Source of the DNA: Stereum hirsutum FP-91666 SS1 | Taxonomy: Eukaryota > Basidiomycota > Agaricomycetes > Russulales > Stereaceae | Assembly (NCBI RefSeq): GCF_000264905.1 | Contig: NW_006763132.1 | Coordinates: 1,424,514-1,488,513 of the forward strand | Length of the DNA: 64,000 nucleotides | Reading direction: 5' to 3' | Part shown: positions 1 through 12,361 of the stretch, piece by piece | How positions within the stretch are numbered: position 1 is the first letter of the stretch | Layout: each line of letters begins with the position of its first letter | Made by a program: the position numbers and the translations under genes | The notes under the pieces: generated by a model | What the model saw: only the letters and a program-made list of their open reading frames with translations | Databases searched by the model: none | What the model was told of the DNA's origin: nothing

Positions 1-1748
1 AAAGGAATGAGAAATGAATAGATTTGAAGTATAAACAAATGTGGTGTCCAACACTGTTTTTAAACAGTGACTGTACAGATTATGAATATACACAGGATCG
101 GTACTCAAAGTCTCTACCACTCTCCTATGGAAGTGTATACAAGTAGCCTCATGTACACTTTTATACTGGGAGGATGAGGTGCGAGCCTCCAGGTCCGTGG
201 TATGACACTGACAAGAGCAGATTGTTGGTGGATAGTAGTGGCCCACATATGAAGAGGAGGTCTGTTGGGCATGTTTAGCTGAGTGAAAGAGGGGAAAAGT
301 GATCACTGGCTAAATGTGAACAATCAGAATGTGGATAGTATAAAAGAAACAGGGAAAAGGGTAATGATTAAATTGCTCCTTCCTAGTTTAGTTAGAAATA
401 TGGTTATGAGACACTTATTTTGTATAGTGGTCTTAAAATCTGAAACCATTTCTAGACAAGGTCTTGAAATGAATAAATAGAGTATGTCGTGTCATAGGGA
501 TCATAGAGCCCATGTGTACTAACATGGGTTTAAGCATTACACAACCATGAAGAGTGTTTTGAAAGGGTCAGCAGATGATGACATGTATGACCTTAGAGCG
601 ATACAAAAATCTTGAGTAAATGAAAAAATTAAACATTAAAATAATAATAAAAACCAGGCATCGTGCCTGCCATGCTAGGTATAGCAATGGCCTCTCCCCC
701 CAAGTGAAGTGTTGTATTCCAGTCAACCAGCCCCACGTTTTGAATCACTCAAGTATGTTCAAATATCAGAAAACAGAATGAGATACTGACTCAATAATAA
801 ATACACAAATTTTCAATCAGAACAAGTGGATGACAGCATGAGAGGGGAGGGAGGAGATCTAGAACAATAACAGGTAGGTGGTTCCAATTCCTGGTGGAGC
901 ATATATAACACTATGTTCAGCCGAAAATTTGGAAAAATGCAGCTACAATACGCACAAGCAAAAGTTTACTCAGTATCTGCCCCGGTCCCCTCAAGTGCAT
1001 GTTCAACTTTGATACCAACTAAGGCCTTGGCGAAGGACTCCCAGATATAAGTCGAGGTGGTGATTGCACAAGCCTGTGTGATTCGGTTGAACGACCGTGT
1101 CATGCCGTGCTTTCGACAAGGGTCAAAACCTGTCATAGTCCCTCGGGCAGGCGGGATAATGACACAAAGCTCGAGATCTACAAAACATCCACCATAAGAT
1201 GGTGGTAGATGGGGAGTGGGAGATACAACCGGGGCTGTGGAATCCAGTGAGGCTGCAGTTCTCTCTGCACGTCACCTTTGAGAACGGGTCATAATGCAGA
1301 ATGGATGGTCATCAGTGATCTTGGAGGCTGGAAGCTCTGTTTCATCTTTGTATACAAGGTCGTAGACACCAGTATGAAGAGAAAAGGCCTTGGGTATACC
1401 GTCGGGCACACCATTGGTATGAACACGGCTGAAAAGGCCGTCAGTAACTACACACATGTCAGTAATTTTCAACTCATGCAGAATAAGCCTGTACAAGGTA
1501 GGCCTCAGGTGGTGCACGAGGGGTGAGGGAAAATTCCAACTTTTGGTCACCAATCATAAACTCATAACCAAGACCTAGAAGCCCAACTTGAGTAACAGTG
1601 GATTTGGTGATCTGATAAATCCTTACCGTCTTTAACTGATCTCGTCGCCAGGCGGGGCATCCCAACAGTGTCAAGAGCATCTTCCATTGGATCGACCACC
1701 TCGCTAGGCATATTAGCCTGAATCATTGACCAAACTATTGACACCAAA
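1..1748. other. Non-coding AT-rich stretch, no gene seen
   Basis: No open frame here has protein-like composition or a recognisable domain. The frames between 1272 and 1934 are short, overlap each other on both strands and look like chance. The sequence is AT-rich and unlike the core genes beyond 47 kb, and it leads into a repeat that begins near 1749. I see no tRNA, no simple repeat of note and no transposon ends. Confidence 0.5.
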
Positions 1749-1880
1749 CCACCCCCCGGCCGCCCCAATAGCCAGCCCAGTACTGGCATTTATTATTATT
1801 TTTCCTGAGGAACAATTATAAAGCGACTTGTTCTTACTAGCAGCTAGAATTATAATTATGCTACATGTACTGGTGCATGC
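1749..1880 (-). repeat. Dispersed repeat tip, inverted partner of 11305-11433
   Basis: This stretch of about 130 bp is the reverse complement of 11305-11433 at roughly 90 percent identity by eye. Shared words include ACATGTAGCATAATTATAAT and AATAATAATAAATGCCAGTA. The outward side (CCGCCCCAATAGC) also matches the inner edge of another copy near 6388 (CCGCCCCAGTAGC), so all belong to one repeat family. The pair could be the ends of a 9.7 kb element or two independent insertions facing each other; no target duplication was found to decide. Confidence 0.7.
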
Positions 1881-2594
1881 CACGGCTGTTGCATGACGCT
1901 TGTTGGGAGCCTGTCTATTACGACGGCAGCCCACAGGATGTTGATGGCGGCGGCGCTGTTACAGGGAGATCTTTAATATCATAGGCTTGAATGACTCGAA
2001 CAGGGGCAGAAACTCAGCCTCCTCCGACCGAACAACAATTGTCCCGGGTTTACAGAGTGGTTACAACAGGCAGGCATTGAGGTAGTTGTACGGTCGCCAG
2101 TAACAGATGGTGTCCCCACCAAAAGAACGATTCTTCTCGACTACAAATCAACATCTCCGCCACTAGGTCTGTACACTGTTGTCAATGAGGCCCACGGTTA
2201 TTATACCGTCCCCGAGGATTGATCTACTGTTTTTATCCAAGAAGTTATTAAGAGTGGGTCTCCTTGTCCTTAACTCATACTTGTTTTTGCTGATATGTGA
2301 TATACCAGACGGCCTCAAAACATTTAAGCCACTCTTAATCATCCTTTGTGATATAGGACAGATCACATCTGCTAGCAATTCCACTGCATTACAGTTTTAT
2401 TCTTTTGCAGACTCTGTCATCGAGAATAGAGAGCGACGGGGTGTACATGTGAGTCCAGCTCCTTTCTGTATACACCACAATACGTGTCTGATGGTCTCGA
2501 CTGGGACTGTAGCCAACCAGGCCTGGTATGATGACCCAGCTGGGACATAACACTGGACCAAGGCATGCCTAAGTATGGGGACTAGCTAAAAGCT
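1881..2594. other. No gene recognised
   Basis: A 123-residue frame at 2179-2550 on the plus strand has no recognisable motif and overlaps an equally open frame on the other strand. The word GCCTGGTATGATGA near 2520 recurs inverted around 6405, tying this stretch to the same dispersed repeat family. Nothing else can be supported. Confidence 0.4.
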
Positions 2595-2639
2595 TTACGA
2601 AGAAGCTTCCTCTCGATACTCAGGTGCAGCGAGATCGTG

Positions 2640-2792
2640 CTTGTGTTGCCTCTGGGTGACCGGGTACCCCAGGATGATGGGGTAGGGCGTACGGGGGTGG
2701 TCCTGGGGATAGGGTAGAGGGGGTAGGGGATGGGATAGGGGTGCCAGTGAATGAGTAGGGCAGGTAGGTAGGGCAGGTAGGTAGGGTGTCAT
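2640..2792 (+). repeat. GT-rich dispersed repeat, copy 1
   Basis: This G-rich tract carries GGATGATGGGGTAGGG, GGGGGTGGTCCTGGGG and GGCAGGTAGGTAGGG. The same order of words occurs at 11440-11560 in the same orientation and, reverse complemented, at 6250-6400. The tandem GGCAGGTAGGTA at its end is duplicated here. It is part of a longer composite repeat whose other portion forms the arms of the element at 4564-6249. Confidence 0.75.
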
Positions 2793-3945
2793 CAGGAAAT
2801 TATGTTTTCGCTATATAGAAGCATGCCCTTCTATTTATAATTTCATCACTCTGATAGCCGGTACTGGACTGTCATAGATCACTGGGTACCTGAGCCCAAA
2901 TAGGAGAGAGCACTATAGCTCTCATAGCAGTTATATAATGTCTTACTAGGTAATGTACTGTATCTCCTGAGTTCAACGAGATCTTGCTACCTCTTAGGAG
3001 GTAATCAAGCCTATAGATATTTTACATCTTTGTTGGCTTCACTTTAATGCAATAGAATGATTTGTACTACAAGGTAACAAGCTGTACAGAATAATCACCG
3101 CTCTACATGATCTGATAGTCGTCAATTTCAAGCACAGTTTATAGATGTTTTTCTCTTATTTCATGCCCTATTGCTGCCCAGACTTATCCCATGGACCAAA
3201 TTGGTTCAAACTTGCTAGGTCTAGAGTAAATAGGTAGGAGTGAGATGTTAGCTATAGTTGATGTTGATAGATGGTAAGGAAGAGAAATAGGAGAGCTGGC
3301 AAGATGGGCCACAATGACAAAAAAAGCGAATTTTACCCACTATTATAACCAGCTCCAGAGCTTTGTAAGCTTTATGCCAAAGTCCTAGGCCTCTGTAGAC
3401 ATGAAACCAGGAGCATCCAAGAGGAAACAGAGCCCAAGAAGCACCAGAGATTAGGGCAAGCAGCCAAGCAGTACTAAGGAAGGACTCAGAGCCAGCAGAG
3501 GCCAGAGGCGCCATAAACCCTAACTTAGGGCTAAATTCGGAGTTTTCCGGATTTTCCACGCGTCCAGCAGCATTGACTCATTCTTTTCCCAAATTAGGCA
3601 TAAAACTGAATCCTGGCTCTTTCTTGTGGCCTCCCTTCACCTCTGCATCTGTGCCACGTCTCATGTTGGGGTTTGTTTGGCTACTGTTGGCTAAAAGCAA
3701 CGCGCATCGCCCTCTTTCCTTCTCTACTTCTTCTCTCTCTTCTCTCATCATTCCTTCTCTCCCCTCTTCTCCCTTCACCATTTGTCCTCTTCTCTTCCTT
3801 CCTTCACCACCTCTCCTGCTTATACTAAAGTGTGCTCTGGATTATATGGTGCATATTCCCAAGTCTTTTTTTGGCCTTGACCTGACTTTGACTACACTAT
3901 CACAGCATCCAACATATTTAGCCTCTGACTGAACAGTCTGCTTAG
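2793..3945. other. Non-coding stretch, no gene recognised
   Basis: The frames at 3248-3559 (minus) and 3573-3932 (plus) are unsupported: no domain, no splice logic, overlapping antisense frames. From about 3720 the plus strand becomes very rich in C and T and grades into the microsatellite that follows. Confidence 0.4.
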
Positions 3946-3965
3946 GTGTGTATCCTCTCTGTCTA

Positions 3966-3983
3966 TCTCTACCTATCATTTTT

Positions 3984-4026
<43 letters not shown>

Positions 4027-4262
4027 GTTTGTGTATGTATTTGTATATATGTAGGTATTTATATGTATGTGTGTATCTCTGTCTCTGTCTCTGTCTTTCT
4101 GTCTTTCTGTCTCCCTCTCTTCTTGTCTCTCTGTCTCTCTCTCTGTCTCCCTCTCAGGTCTTTTGTATTTCTTTGCCTGTATTTCTCTGCCTGTATTTCT
4201 CTCTCTGTATTTCTCTGTATTTCTCCCTCTCTTTTCCTGTCTGCAGGCTTCTTCTCTGTCTC
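3966..4262 (+). repeat. Polypyrimidine TC/TCTG microsatellite
   Basis: A run of TC dinucleotides (about 3987-4022) is followed by degenerate CTGTCTCT and CTGTATTTCT units up to about 4262, with a short GTATGTAT patch near 4030-4075. All three plus-strand frames stay open across it and would give Ser/Leu or Leu/Cys repeats, which is the expected artefact of such a tract and not a gene. Confidence 0.9.
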
Positions 4263-4563
4263 ATGTACATTTCCTGTAGTCCTGCTGTATTTAGAGTAGA
4301 TAATCTGAATGAAAATTGATTTGAGCTTCCATATCTGAGTCTGAATAACTGAGGGTGTTTTCTAAATCAATTTGAACAGGGGTTTATAAGTAGAAATTTG
4401 TGGTCTTCCTATAAGAGCTATAGGCAAATATGATGACTATCAAATTCCTGATAGAAACCCCACCTTGCTATCACAGCTAGTAGGTGCTATGATTCATTTT
4501 TCAAATATAATAGCAATGACACCTTGTAACCAGGCTGATAGCAAAGTCTGCATTTCCTGATGG

Positions 4564-6249
4564 TATGTAGTGAAATGGGCTGAGTTATGTATGGATAAAA
4601 TGGGGAATATAGGCAGGGATGATCATAGAGTGAATAGGGATAGAACGGTTAGCCAATACAAATACGGAAAAATGGTGGAATAATAGTAGAGATGCTAGAG
4701 TGGGGGTACTGGATACCTGGGGATAGATTGGTAGGTAAAACAGGGTGATCTGGGGGTATTTTGGTAACTTTGTGAGTTTTGTGAATTAGGATGAAAGGAT
4801 CACATTGCCGGGTGTCATTTCAATGGGATTGACGTATAAAATGTGAATTGTGGCCCAATTTTGGCAACATGAAGGGGGTTGATTCTGGGGGTTCTGACTA
4901 TTTGACAAACATTGATAAATGTGTAAGATGGTGTAAATCGATTTTGGAAGGAATCGGACCATTCGTTCCGAAGTTAGAGCGTAAACGGTCAGCAAGATAT
5001 TGCCCTATTAAGGTGAAAGAGGGTGGACAGGCCAGAGCTGGCAATTATAGTGGTTTGATTGCCTTGATTTTTGCTGTTATGGGTAGTCCTATATCAATAT
5101 TAAGTGACGGGGAGCACTACGAACACAAAAACAATGATCGTAACCTTAGTAGTGGTGCTGCATCTAGGGGAGGAGGAGGAGAACATCTATGCTGGGGATA
5201 TTATCATGGTTAGAATGTTTGGTGGTGTTGAAGGGATGACTGGACAATATACTTTGTTGTTTAGGAAATCGATCTATAGTGCAACATTAGTCAAAATGGT
5301 CCTGCACTAATTGTGGGGCGCTGAGGGGGTAAAACAGTGTGTTGGGCCACAGTATAATCAGAGAAACACCAATTTACGAGTTTTTGGCACCGTTCCTATT
5401 GTGGTAATTTAGTTTAAATATGTATAAACATTGAACCAGCACCAGAACCGTCGCTGGTAGTCAGTGAAAAAAGCAAAACAATGTTTTTGATGAGGGAGCA
5501 GGTGCACAGGTAGTATTGGGGGTATATATGGCCCAGATCTCTCTCAAATGCAGTGTGATCGTAGGGCGGTGTGATACAAGGCTAGGATACATCATAATAA
5601 ATGTTTCTGGGTGATCCCTTATATCAGAACCGGTCTGTGTGATACAGTAAGTATGGAAAACATCGATTTTCAGTGGCCGTAAATGGCTAATTCTGCAGCG
5701 TGTTTGGATTTCTGAATATAATTGAGAGATTTGTGGACCAATCACTGTTAGGGAAAAGCTCCATGTATCAAAAGGTAAATGTCCAAAAAAAGATCCAAAG
5801 TGATCAGCTAGCCTATACCGCTTAAAGTGCTCACTATGCTCGGAACGAATGGTCCGATTCCTTCCAAAATCGATTTCCACCATCTTACACATTTATCAAT
5901 GTTTGTCAAATAGTCAGAACCCCCAGAATCAACCCCCTTCATGTTGCCAAAATTGGGCCACAATTCACATTTTATACGTCAATCCCATTGAAATGACACC
6001 CGGCAATGTGATCCTTTCATCCTAATTCACAAAACTCACAAAGTTACCAAAATACCCCCAGATCACCCTGTTTTACCTACCAATCTATCCCCAGGTATCC
6101 AGTACCCCCACTCTAGCATCTCTACTATTATTCCACCATTTTTCCGTATTTGTATTGGCCCCTATTCCATCCCTATTCACCTTATGATCATCCCTGCCCA
6201 TATTCCCCATTTTATCCATACATAACCCAGCCCATTTCACTACATACAC
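4564..6249. mobile_element. 1.7 kb element with ~400 bp inverted terminal arms
   Basis: The left arm (about 4564-4975) and the right arm (about 5845-6249) are reverse complements over about 400 bp. Differences are few: for example CCACCATCTTACAC on the right against GTGTAAGATGGTGT on the left, and a small gap near 4650. The unique centre (about 4976-5844) has no recognisable protein; the longest frames (121 and 143 residues) match no family I know. The arms continue outward on the right into the GT-rich repeat. This fits a foldback or MITE-like DNA element, or an inverted duplication of the dispersed repeat. No clear target duplication was found. Confidence 0.75.
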
Positions 6250-6400
6250 CCTACCTACCTGCCCTACCCATTCACCGGTAACCCTATCCCATCCCCTACC
6301 TCCTCTACCCTACCCCCAGGACCACCCCCGTACACCCTACCCCATCACCCTGGGGTACCCGGCCACCCAGAATCACCTCCCAGCCGCCCCAGTAGCATCA
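6250..6400 (-). repeat. GT-rich dispersed repeat, copy 2 (inverted)
   Basis: This is the reverse complement of the tracts at 2640-2792 and 11440-11560 and directly continues the right arm of the inverted-arm element. It therefore shows the longer consensus order of the family: arm sequence, then GT-rich tract, then the CCGCCCCA edge. Confidence 0.75.
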
Positions 6401-6602
6401 TACCAGGACCACAGATGTGATTGGCAATCCCACACGTGTTTACAACCTCGACCGGCTCTCTCTCGTCCTTGACGCAAACTACTTAAGGGAGACATTGCAA
6501 AATCTGATCGCTGTAGGCCATAGCGTACAAGGGCAACCAACTGAACATTACAAACAGCCTGGAAAGGGGATCACGAGTGTATTATAAAACATCCAGAAGG
6601 TC

Positions 6603-9215
6603 ATGCAGCATCAAAATATGCTCAGCAGCTACCTCGACTATAACCCTCTCTATTTTATTCCTTCCTCTTTGTGTAAGTCCTCCCCCACTTCGCAGGCGGC
6701 ATCGATGCGCATGACGCTCAGCTGTCTTCAAGAATCTATCGGCCTTCTAAAGTCAATCCAGATCAAAGACTTCAAAATCGACATTCTCGCAGGCATTCTT
6801 CGCTGGCAGCATTGCTGCTGCCTCCTCGTCATCTACCAGTTCATCACACATGATCTTCCAACCCTTACCGATGTCCTTCTTGATGCTGCCGAGAAGACAT
6901 CATCCTTAGATCAAGTCGATATCAAGGATACCAAGGAGGTTTCCCGTCGAGACTTGAGATCCGTCGACTCTAAATGTTCTTTTCTGTGCGCCACTTACCC
7001 CGAATATGTTCCTTTGCTCATACAAATAATCGAGTACGTCTACAATCATCGCCGAGCTCGTACCCAGAGCTACAGAAAGTCCTCTACACGCAAGAACCCC
7101 TCTCGCCCTTCTCTCAAGGACACGCAAGATTCACAGGTCTCTTCTCCAAATACCCTGGCACGAGTTCCAAGTGATCTTTTTGGCTTAGTCCAGACTGGGA
7201 CAGAGGAAGTAGACGACAACAACAACAACAACAACGAGGAGGGTGTACTTCTACCAGATCTGCCAAACAGAATTGGGAATGGGTGGCAGGGGGATTCGAA
7301 AGGCTGTCAAGGATTGCTTTATAGATCTGATGGAGTGCAAGATTGTCTTTTCTGCAGTTCGAGAGGCAGACATCTATTTTAATGGACCGAAGAACAAACA
7401 ATCGTGGGACTCTGCGCGTGCCTGTTCAATCTGTTGTGAGGCGGTACTCCAGCAACTTGTCGACGTTGCATGTGATGAATCGATCTTCTACTCTCCCGGG
7501 TTGATAACCTCGTCAGGTCTCTAACTCTTCTCCAGTCGCATACTTTCATCGAAGCTGACAGGATAGACCAGCACATCGTCAGCACTCTATCTATCACTCT
7601 CAGACCCATACGCACTTGAATCGAGGAGCACTTTACCGAGGAATGCCATGAAGCTGCTGAGGATCTGGGTGCCTTTTTTCATCGTCATGCTCTCAGCTTT
7701 CTCTGGGGAAGATCAGTTTCATACAAGGAATTTATGGAGGAGCAGGCCAAGCATTGAGGAGAAATGTCAGAGAAGCATGTGAGAGGCAAGGGGCATGCAC
7801 AGCAGGTCGGTTATCGTGGCAATGGTCCAAAAGTCGTGATCTCGAGGAAGAGCATTCTCGAGAATGGCGAGATGCCACATTTTGGTGGGCTGGGTCTGAT
7901 CTACAGGTAGGCGGAAAATGACAGGCTTGGCATGTCAGCGGGAAATAGTATGCTGCGGAAATTTCTAGGAGGAGAGAAGGTGGGAGAGAGGAGGAAGTGA
8001 TCTTCGGGTGGCATGGATCAGATATCGCCTGTTCGGGCAGATAATATAGGGATGAGGTTGTTCAAGCAGAAGCTGCCAAGAGAGAAGTTGTTGGGGCCGG
8101 AGGGGTTGTCAAACACATCATTGTGGATTATGACAGGCCAGGAATTTCTACGGCGAACGGACCCCGAAGATGATGAATCACCCGACACATACTACGCCAC
8201 AACTCTTTCACATGCTCTTCAGGCCTTCGGTTCAGCACTCCTTCACAACCAAGACATCCTCTCTCGCTGTACCTCTATTGAGACAAATCTGGTCAATCCT
8301 GACAGCAAGTCTCCCCCCTTATGCTCAGGCAGCAGGGGATGGTGCAAATATCTAGCTGCACTATCTACAGAACGGCCAGTAATCTTCTCAAATTGCTCCC
8401 CACTAAATCAGCAAAGGATTGCATCTTGCATCCAATCATCCATGCCTCCCCCTTCTCGAATCCATCCAAGTTTTCACTTTATCAGAAGGTATCCCCTTGT
8501 TTCTCACTCAAGCTCATCGAGGCATACAAGGACTACTTGGTGCAGCCTAATCAGGCATGGATGGACATGGTTTGGCTCATCGAGCACCAGAATCTTGGAG
8601 GCCTTCAAACTGGTCTTGCTAAACTTCAGCTGGCCTTGGATATGGTGTATTCTGGTATTTGCGAGATGCTGACCATCGACGAGCTCGCAGTGTGGATCTG
8701 GGACCATCCACAGCCGGGTGCTTTCAAAGGCCTCTTGCACTGTGGTTTTCAACTGCAGAATCTAGATGGTGTTTGAATCACGTTAACCATCGTCCAGGAC
8801 CACATCGATTTTTTCATGTCTTCTGAAGACAAGAACTGCCTGCATACCCCTCCTGGTTCGACCAAGCATGGAATGTGCAAGGTTTTGCATTGGATCAATC
8901 AGATCACATGTATGGAGCATTGGATCATAATCACTGAGAGGGATTTTGTGTGGAGTCGTCCTGAAGGACACTGTGGCTTTGAGGACTTTTCTTTGCCGTT
9001 GCGAGGTGACAAGTTGAGAATTGATGTGCTTATCGCAGAGTTCCAAGTACATGCTTTCATAGCAGATGTACTCTGTACTGAGACTTCTTTGTCCACAGGA
9101 CTCCGTCAAGACCCTCCAGAGGAACCAACATCTCCTTCAGCACAATATCAACAGACTCGATGGCTTGAATGATCTCAATGAGGAGATCATCAACTTCTTC
9201 GTGGACAGGCTCTAG
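6603..9215 (+). pseudogene. Decayed or intron-rich gene of unknown function
   Basis: Several plus-strand pieces read like protein. 6603-7382 contains a run rich in Ile/Leu and a tail of seven Asn residues. 7250-7520 continues in another frame (FNGPKNKQSW, LQQLVDVACDESIF), followed by pieces at 7500-7740, 8013-8300 and 8500-8776 (LIEAYKDYLVQPNQAW, ICEMLTIDELAVWIW) and a last piece ending LNEEIINFFVDRL before TAG at about 9215. Frames change without obvious splice sites and several stops interrupt, so this looks decayed. I do not recognise the family. It lies between copies of the dispersed repeat and may have been cargo of a large element. Confidence 0.4.
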
Positions 9216-10288
9216 GGCGAGCTTAACACTTTAGTTTTCAGCACATTTTTCTTTCCCAAGTTATGTGAGGCATAGGCACCGGGTGGGGATGCAAAGTGGG
9301 CTCGAGTGTAGAGGTTTGGACCTTTGAAGGTGATTTCTGTGATCTCTTTCAAGCTTGATCTTTAATGACCTCTTTGTACAGTTCAAAGCGCAAACACTAC
9401 TTCAACACTGAAAGTGTATTCTAATCCCAATGCACGTCGATGACAATCACTGGATCGTTGGAGCCATTAATTTAAAAGTAAGGAGTATCGAGATGTATGA
9501 TAGCCTTGCTCGGTCCACATCAGGGTAAGCAGCCAAAGTCAAGGTCTGTGCGCAGATTAGGCCATATTATCTGCATCTGATCCCCATTTTAGATCCTCAA
9601 GGCTTGGATATCTAAACTTGCCATTCTTTGCGAACAAAAGTTGCCAGTCTGGAACGAATGGACGATCAATCCTCAATTCAAGGTCTGTTCTTTCTTTGTC
9701 TCTTTCAGACATATTGTCAACTTTGAAACACAGATGCCACAACAGGGTAACATCCACAACTGTGATGTATTTGCCACACTTGTTTTGATTCATTTGCAGT
9801 GGGGCCTGGAGTTGAATCACTGCCGTGTAGATGCTTCCTTGAGGATCCCGTGGGATGATAGCGATATGAGCCTTCAGCGTAGGGCACTCCGACAGATGGT
9901 GACGGAAGAATCATCTTATATTGGTGTTTGTATGTCTACTTTAAGCAATCCACTCTCTTATTGGAGCATATTGACTTGATTGCTCGGCATAGTCGAGTGA
10001 CTTCGATATTGAACTCCTTGTTGTTGATGAAGTGGCTCTGTATGGAGGCCCACCTTAAGACTTGCTGGTCTTTGTCTGACGGCATTGCTTTCTCACCCCC
10101 ATCTTTCTTCTCGTGTCCCCGCTCTGCCTAATCACTGCCATCCTTGCTGCTCCTCCATCTGAATCGATCAATATACAGCATATTGTACTGTCAACTTTAT
10201 AATATCTCACCTGTTGCATCTACTCTTGAGCTCAACCTGGACTCTTCCATCATTCTTTTCACTTGACATCATAAATATCTTCTTATCA
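9216..10288. other. No gene supported
   Basis: Short frames occur on both strands. One on the minus strand at 9557-9820 begins MIQLQAPLQM and contains RTDLELRIDRPFVPDW, which looks somewhat protein-like, but no start, splice or domain supports it. This could be the remnant of a gene belonging to the same element as 6.6-9.2 kb. Confidence 0.3.
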
Positions 10289-11226
10289 TGGATAACCACG
10301 CTCATCATGACGGAGAGTGTCAAGTTGAAGGTTGCTCTTGCACCTATATGGATCCAATGGATGGCCAGGTACGTCTCTATATCTACGCTCTCTTCAAAAG
10401 TTGACGATCACCTGAATAATACTTTAGCCATTACATCCAGGTTCAGTATGCTGGTGTGAACATGGTATATACAGCCACTCTTTGTGCCTTGCCTTGCCAG
10501 CGATTTCGTTCCCGCTGAGAGGTGGTATACCCGGGTCATTCTGCCAAGCTTTTTGCCGTTCTGTTGCGATACCTGCTTCTCTCTTCCTTGTTCCATCTAT
10601 ATAACATCTTTGCTTATGCTGAGAACCCGTACCAGCCTCATCTACCTCATCTACCGTTCTCCGGACGAGAGCCATGCGTGTGTGTCCAGCAGTATGTGGT
10701 GCACTCCTGTGATTTAGAGATGATGTAGGTCACTTGAGATCCTGTTTGTGTGATCATCCTTGTTGACCAAACACTACTCTAGTCCTGGGACTTTGTCGCC
10801 CCAGCATGCAGTATCACAGCCTGCAGCAAATTCCTCGCTGTCTACTAGTTTGCCATCATTTCCCGCCAACCCCAATCCTTCCACATTTATCCAGCTACAT
10901 GTCTTGATGTAAACGCCGACCTAACCTCCGGCAACACAATGGGCCGTCCAGCCGTCAGTTGCAGATACCAACCGGGGCAGAGTCGCTCATTATTCCAATT
11001 GCACCACCAGCTTGGTATTTTCTGTTCCATCAGTGTCTAATCGTAGACGTGCTTCCATCAAGAGAGGCAGTAATGGTGTGGTGTCCTCTAGCAGGAACCA
11101 GCATGCACAAGATGCAGCTCAGGCTTCGAACATCAGCAGTAATTCGTCGTTTGGGACCTCTATTGTGTTGGATGCCTACATTCTGCCTTACCCGGTAGGT
11201 TCCCTATCGTCATCAATATATTTTTG
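10289..11226 (+). pseudogene. Possible small cysteine-containing gene, unknown
   Basis: An ATG at 10289 opens MDNHAHHDGECQVEGCSC and reaches a GT near 10370. After a possible 59 nt intron, HYIQVQYAGVNMVYTA continues. Later pieces (Ser/Pro-rich around 10780-10910, and RRRASIKRGSNGVVSSSRNQ around 11043-11200) are in different frames and a TGA lies at about 10518. The Cys/His spacing is suggestive but not a recognised zinc finger. Treat this as a weak candidate or a relic. Confidence 0.25.
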
Positions 11227-11304
11227 ATGCTCGCCGACTGATTCACATTATGATAGGCTGTAGGTGCCAATACCGAGAAGACGGAGACTGTCGACAAAAT
11301 GACG

Positions 11305-11433
11305 GTACACCAGTACATGTAGCATAATTATAATTCTACCTGCTAGTAAGAACAAGCTCCTTTACAATTGTTCCTCAGGAAAAATAATAATAAATGCCAG
11401 TACTAGGCTGGCTATTGGCGTGGCTGGGGGTGG
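11305..11433 (+). repeat. Dispersed repeat tip, partner of 1749-1880
   Basis: This is the reverse complement of 1749-1880 at about 90 percent identity, running straight into the GT-rich tract that follows. Together with that tract it shows the tip of the family in the plus orientation. Confidence 0.7.
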
Positions 11434-11650
11434 TTCTGGGTGGCCGAGTGGCCCAGGGTGATGGGGTAGGGTGTATAGGGGTGGTCCTGGGGGTAGGGTA
11501 GGGGGTAGGGGATAAGGTAGGGTGCTGGGGAATGGCTACGGCAGGTAGGTAGGGCGTGTATAGTAAAATAGGCTGGGATGTGTATGGATAAAATGAGGAA
11601 TATGTGCAGAGATGATTGTAGGGTGAGTAGAGATGGAATACGCTCTACCT
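11434..11650 (+). repeat. GT-rich dispersed repeat plus part of arm, copy 3
   Basis: The order GGGTGATGGGGTAGGG, GGGTGGTCCTGGGG, GGCAGGTAGGTAGGG is followed by GTATGGATAAAATGAGGAAT and GAGTAGAGATGGAATA. This matches the outer edge of the inverted-arm element (GTATGGATAAAATGGGGAAT). The copy joins the GT-rich and arm modules and so helps define one composite repeat. Confidence 0.7.
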
Positions 11651-11670
11651 ATCTGCTGTAGCCATTCCTC

Positions 11671-12361
11671 TAGGGAATGACACGGATATTGGTAACCCGG
11701 CCGGGTAATGTACCCAGACCCGGACGAGACAGGTCCGGGTCATCAATTTGGAAGCCGAAGCTGACCCGGACCCGTGGTCGGGTCACCCATGGGTCAGAGG
11801 ATCAATCCGGCAATTGCTGGAATGCTGTGTGCCTTCTGAAGAAGCTGCCAGCTCATCCGCTTCATCCTCTCTCTTGCCGTCGACCACCAAGTGTGTGATG
11901 GGATAGGTGGTGCTTGACACGTTGTGTCCCCACTGACTCCCATTGCAGCTCTTATCAAACCTCAGACGAGAAAGGAAAACCTTCAAGACTCACTTTCCGA
12001 GGGATAATAGCTCACACCACCCCCCCGAGTACAGATTCGACTACAGTATTTTTTGCAATCGTGTCCTTTCGGATTTCTCAGTGGTTCTGGGGGTTTTCAA
12101 ACCCTCCAAACACGATCCCATTGTCCGTTTGTCCATACGGGTCCACGTTCATTCGGTGCGTCCCATTCTTCTCCTCATCCTCCTTCAGACGCTAATTACC
12201 TTACCCCATTCTTTCCAACCGTCTTGTTTTGCGTTTCTCAACGGTTATGAGGGTTTTCAACCCATACAAAAACACTCCCGGTGTCCGCTTGTCGATACAT
12301 ATCTGTGTTCATCTGGTGCATCCAATCTTCCTCCTCCATCCCTCTCAAATAGTAATTGGAT
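11671..12361 (+). mobile_element. Truncated non-autonomous hAT (same family as 44100-45312)
   Basis: It begins TAGGGAATGACACGG and runs through an ACCCGG-rich subterminal region, as in the full copy at 44100. Relative to that copy it carries about 150 extra bases (about 11919-12064). It holds only two of the internal units (GGGGGTTTTCAAACCC; CCGTTTGTCCATACGGG) and loses similarity after AATAGTAATTGG near 12361. No right end and no matching 8 bp duplication of CATTCCTC were found, so the copy is broken. It has no coding capacity. Confidence 0.8.

Noticed and set aside
3946..4319. Three overlapping 70-123 residue frames rich in Ser/Leu/Cys
   Set aside because: They are translations of a TC/TCTG microsatellite; all plus frames are open because of the composition.
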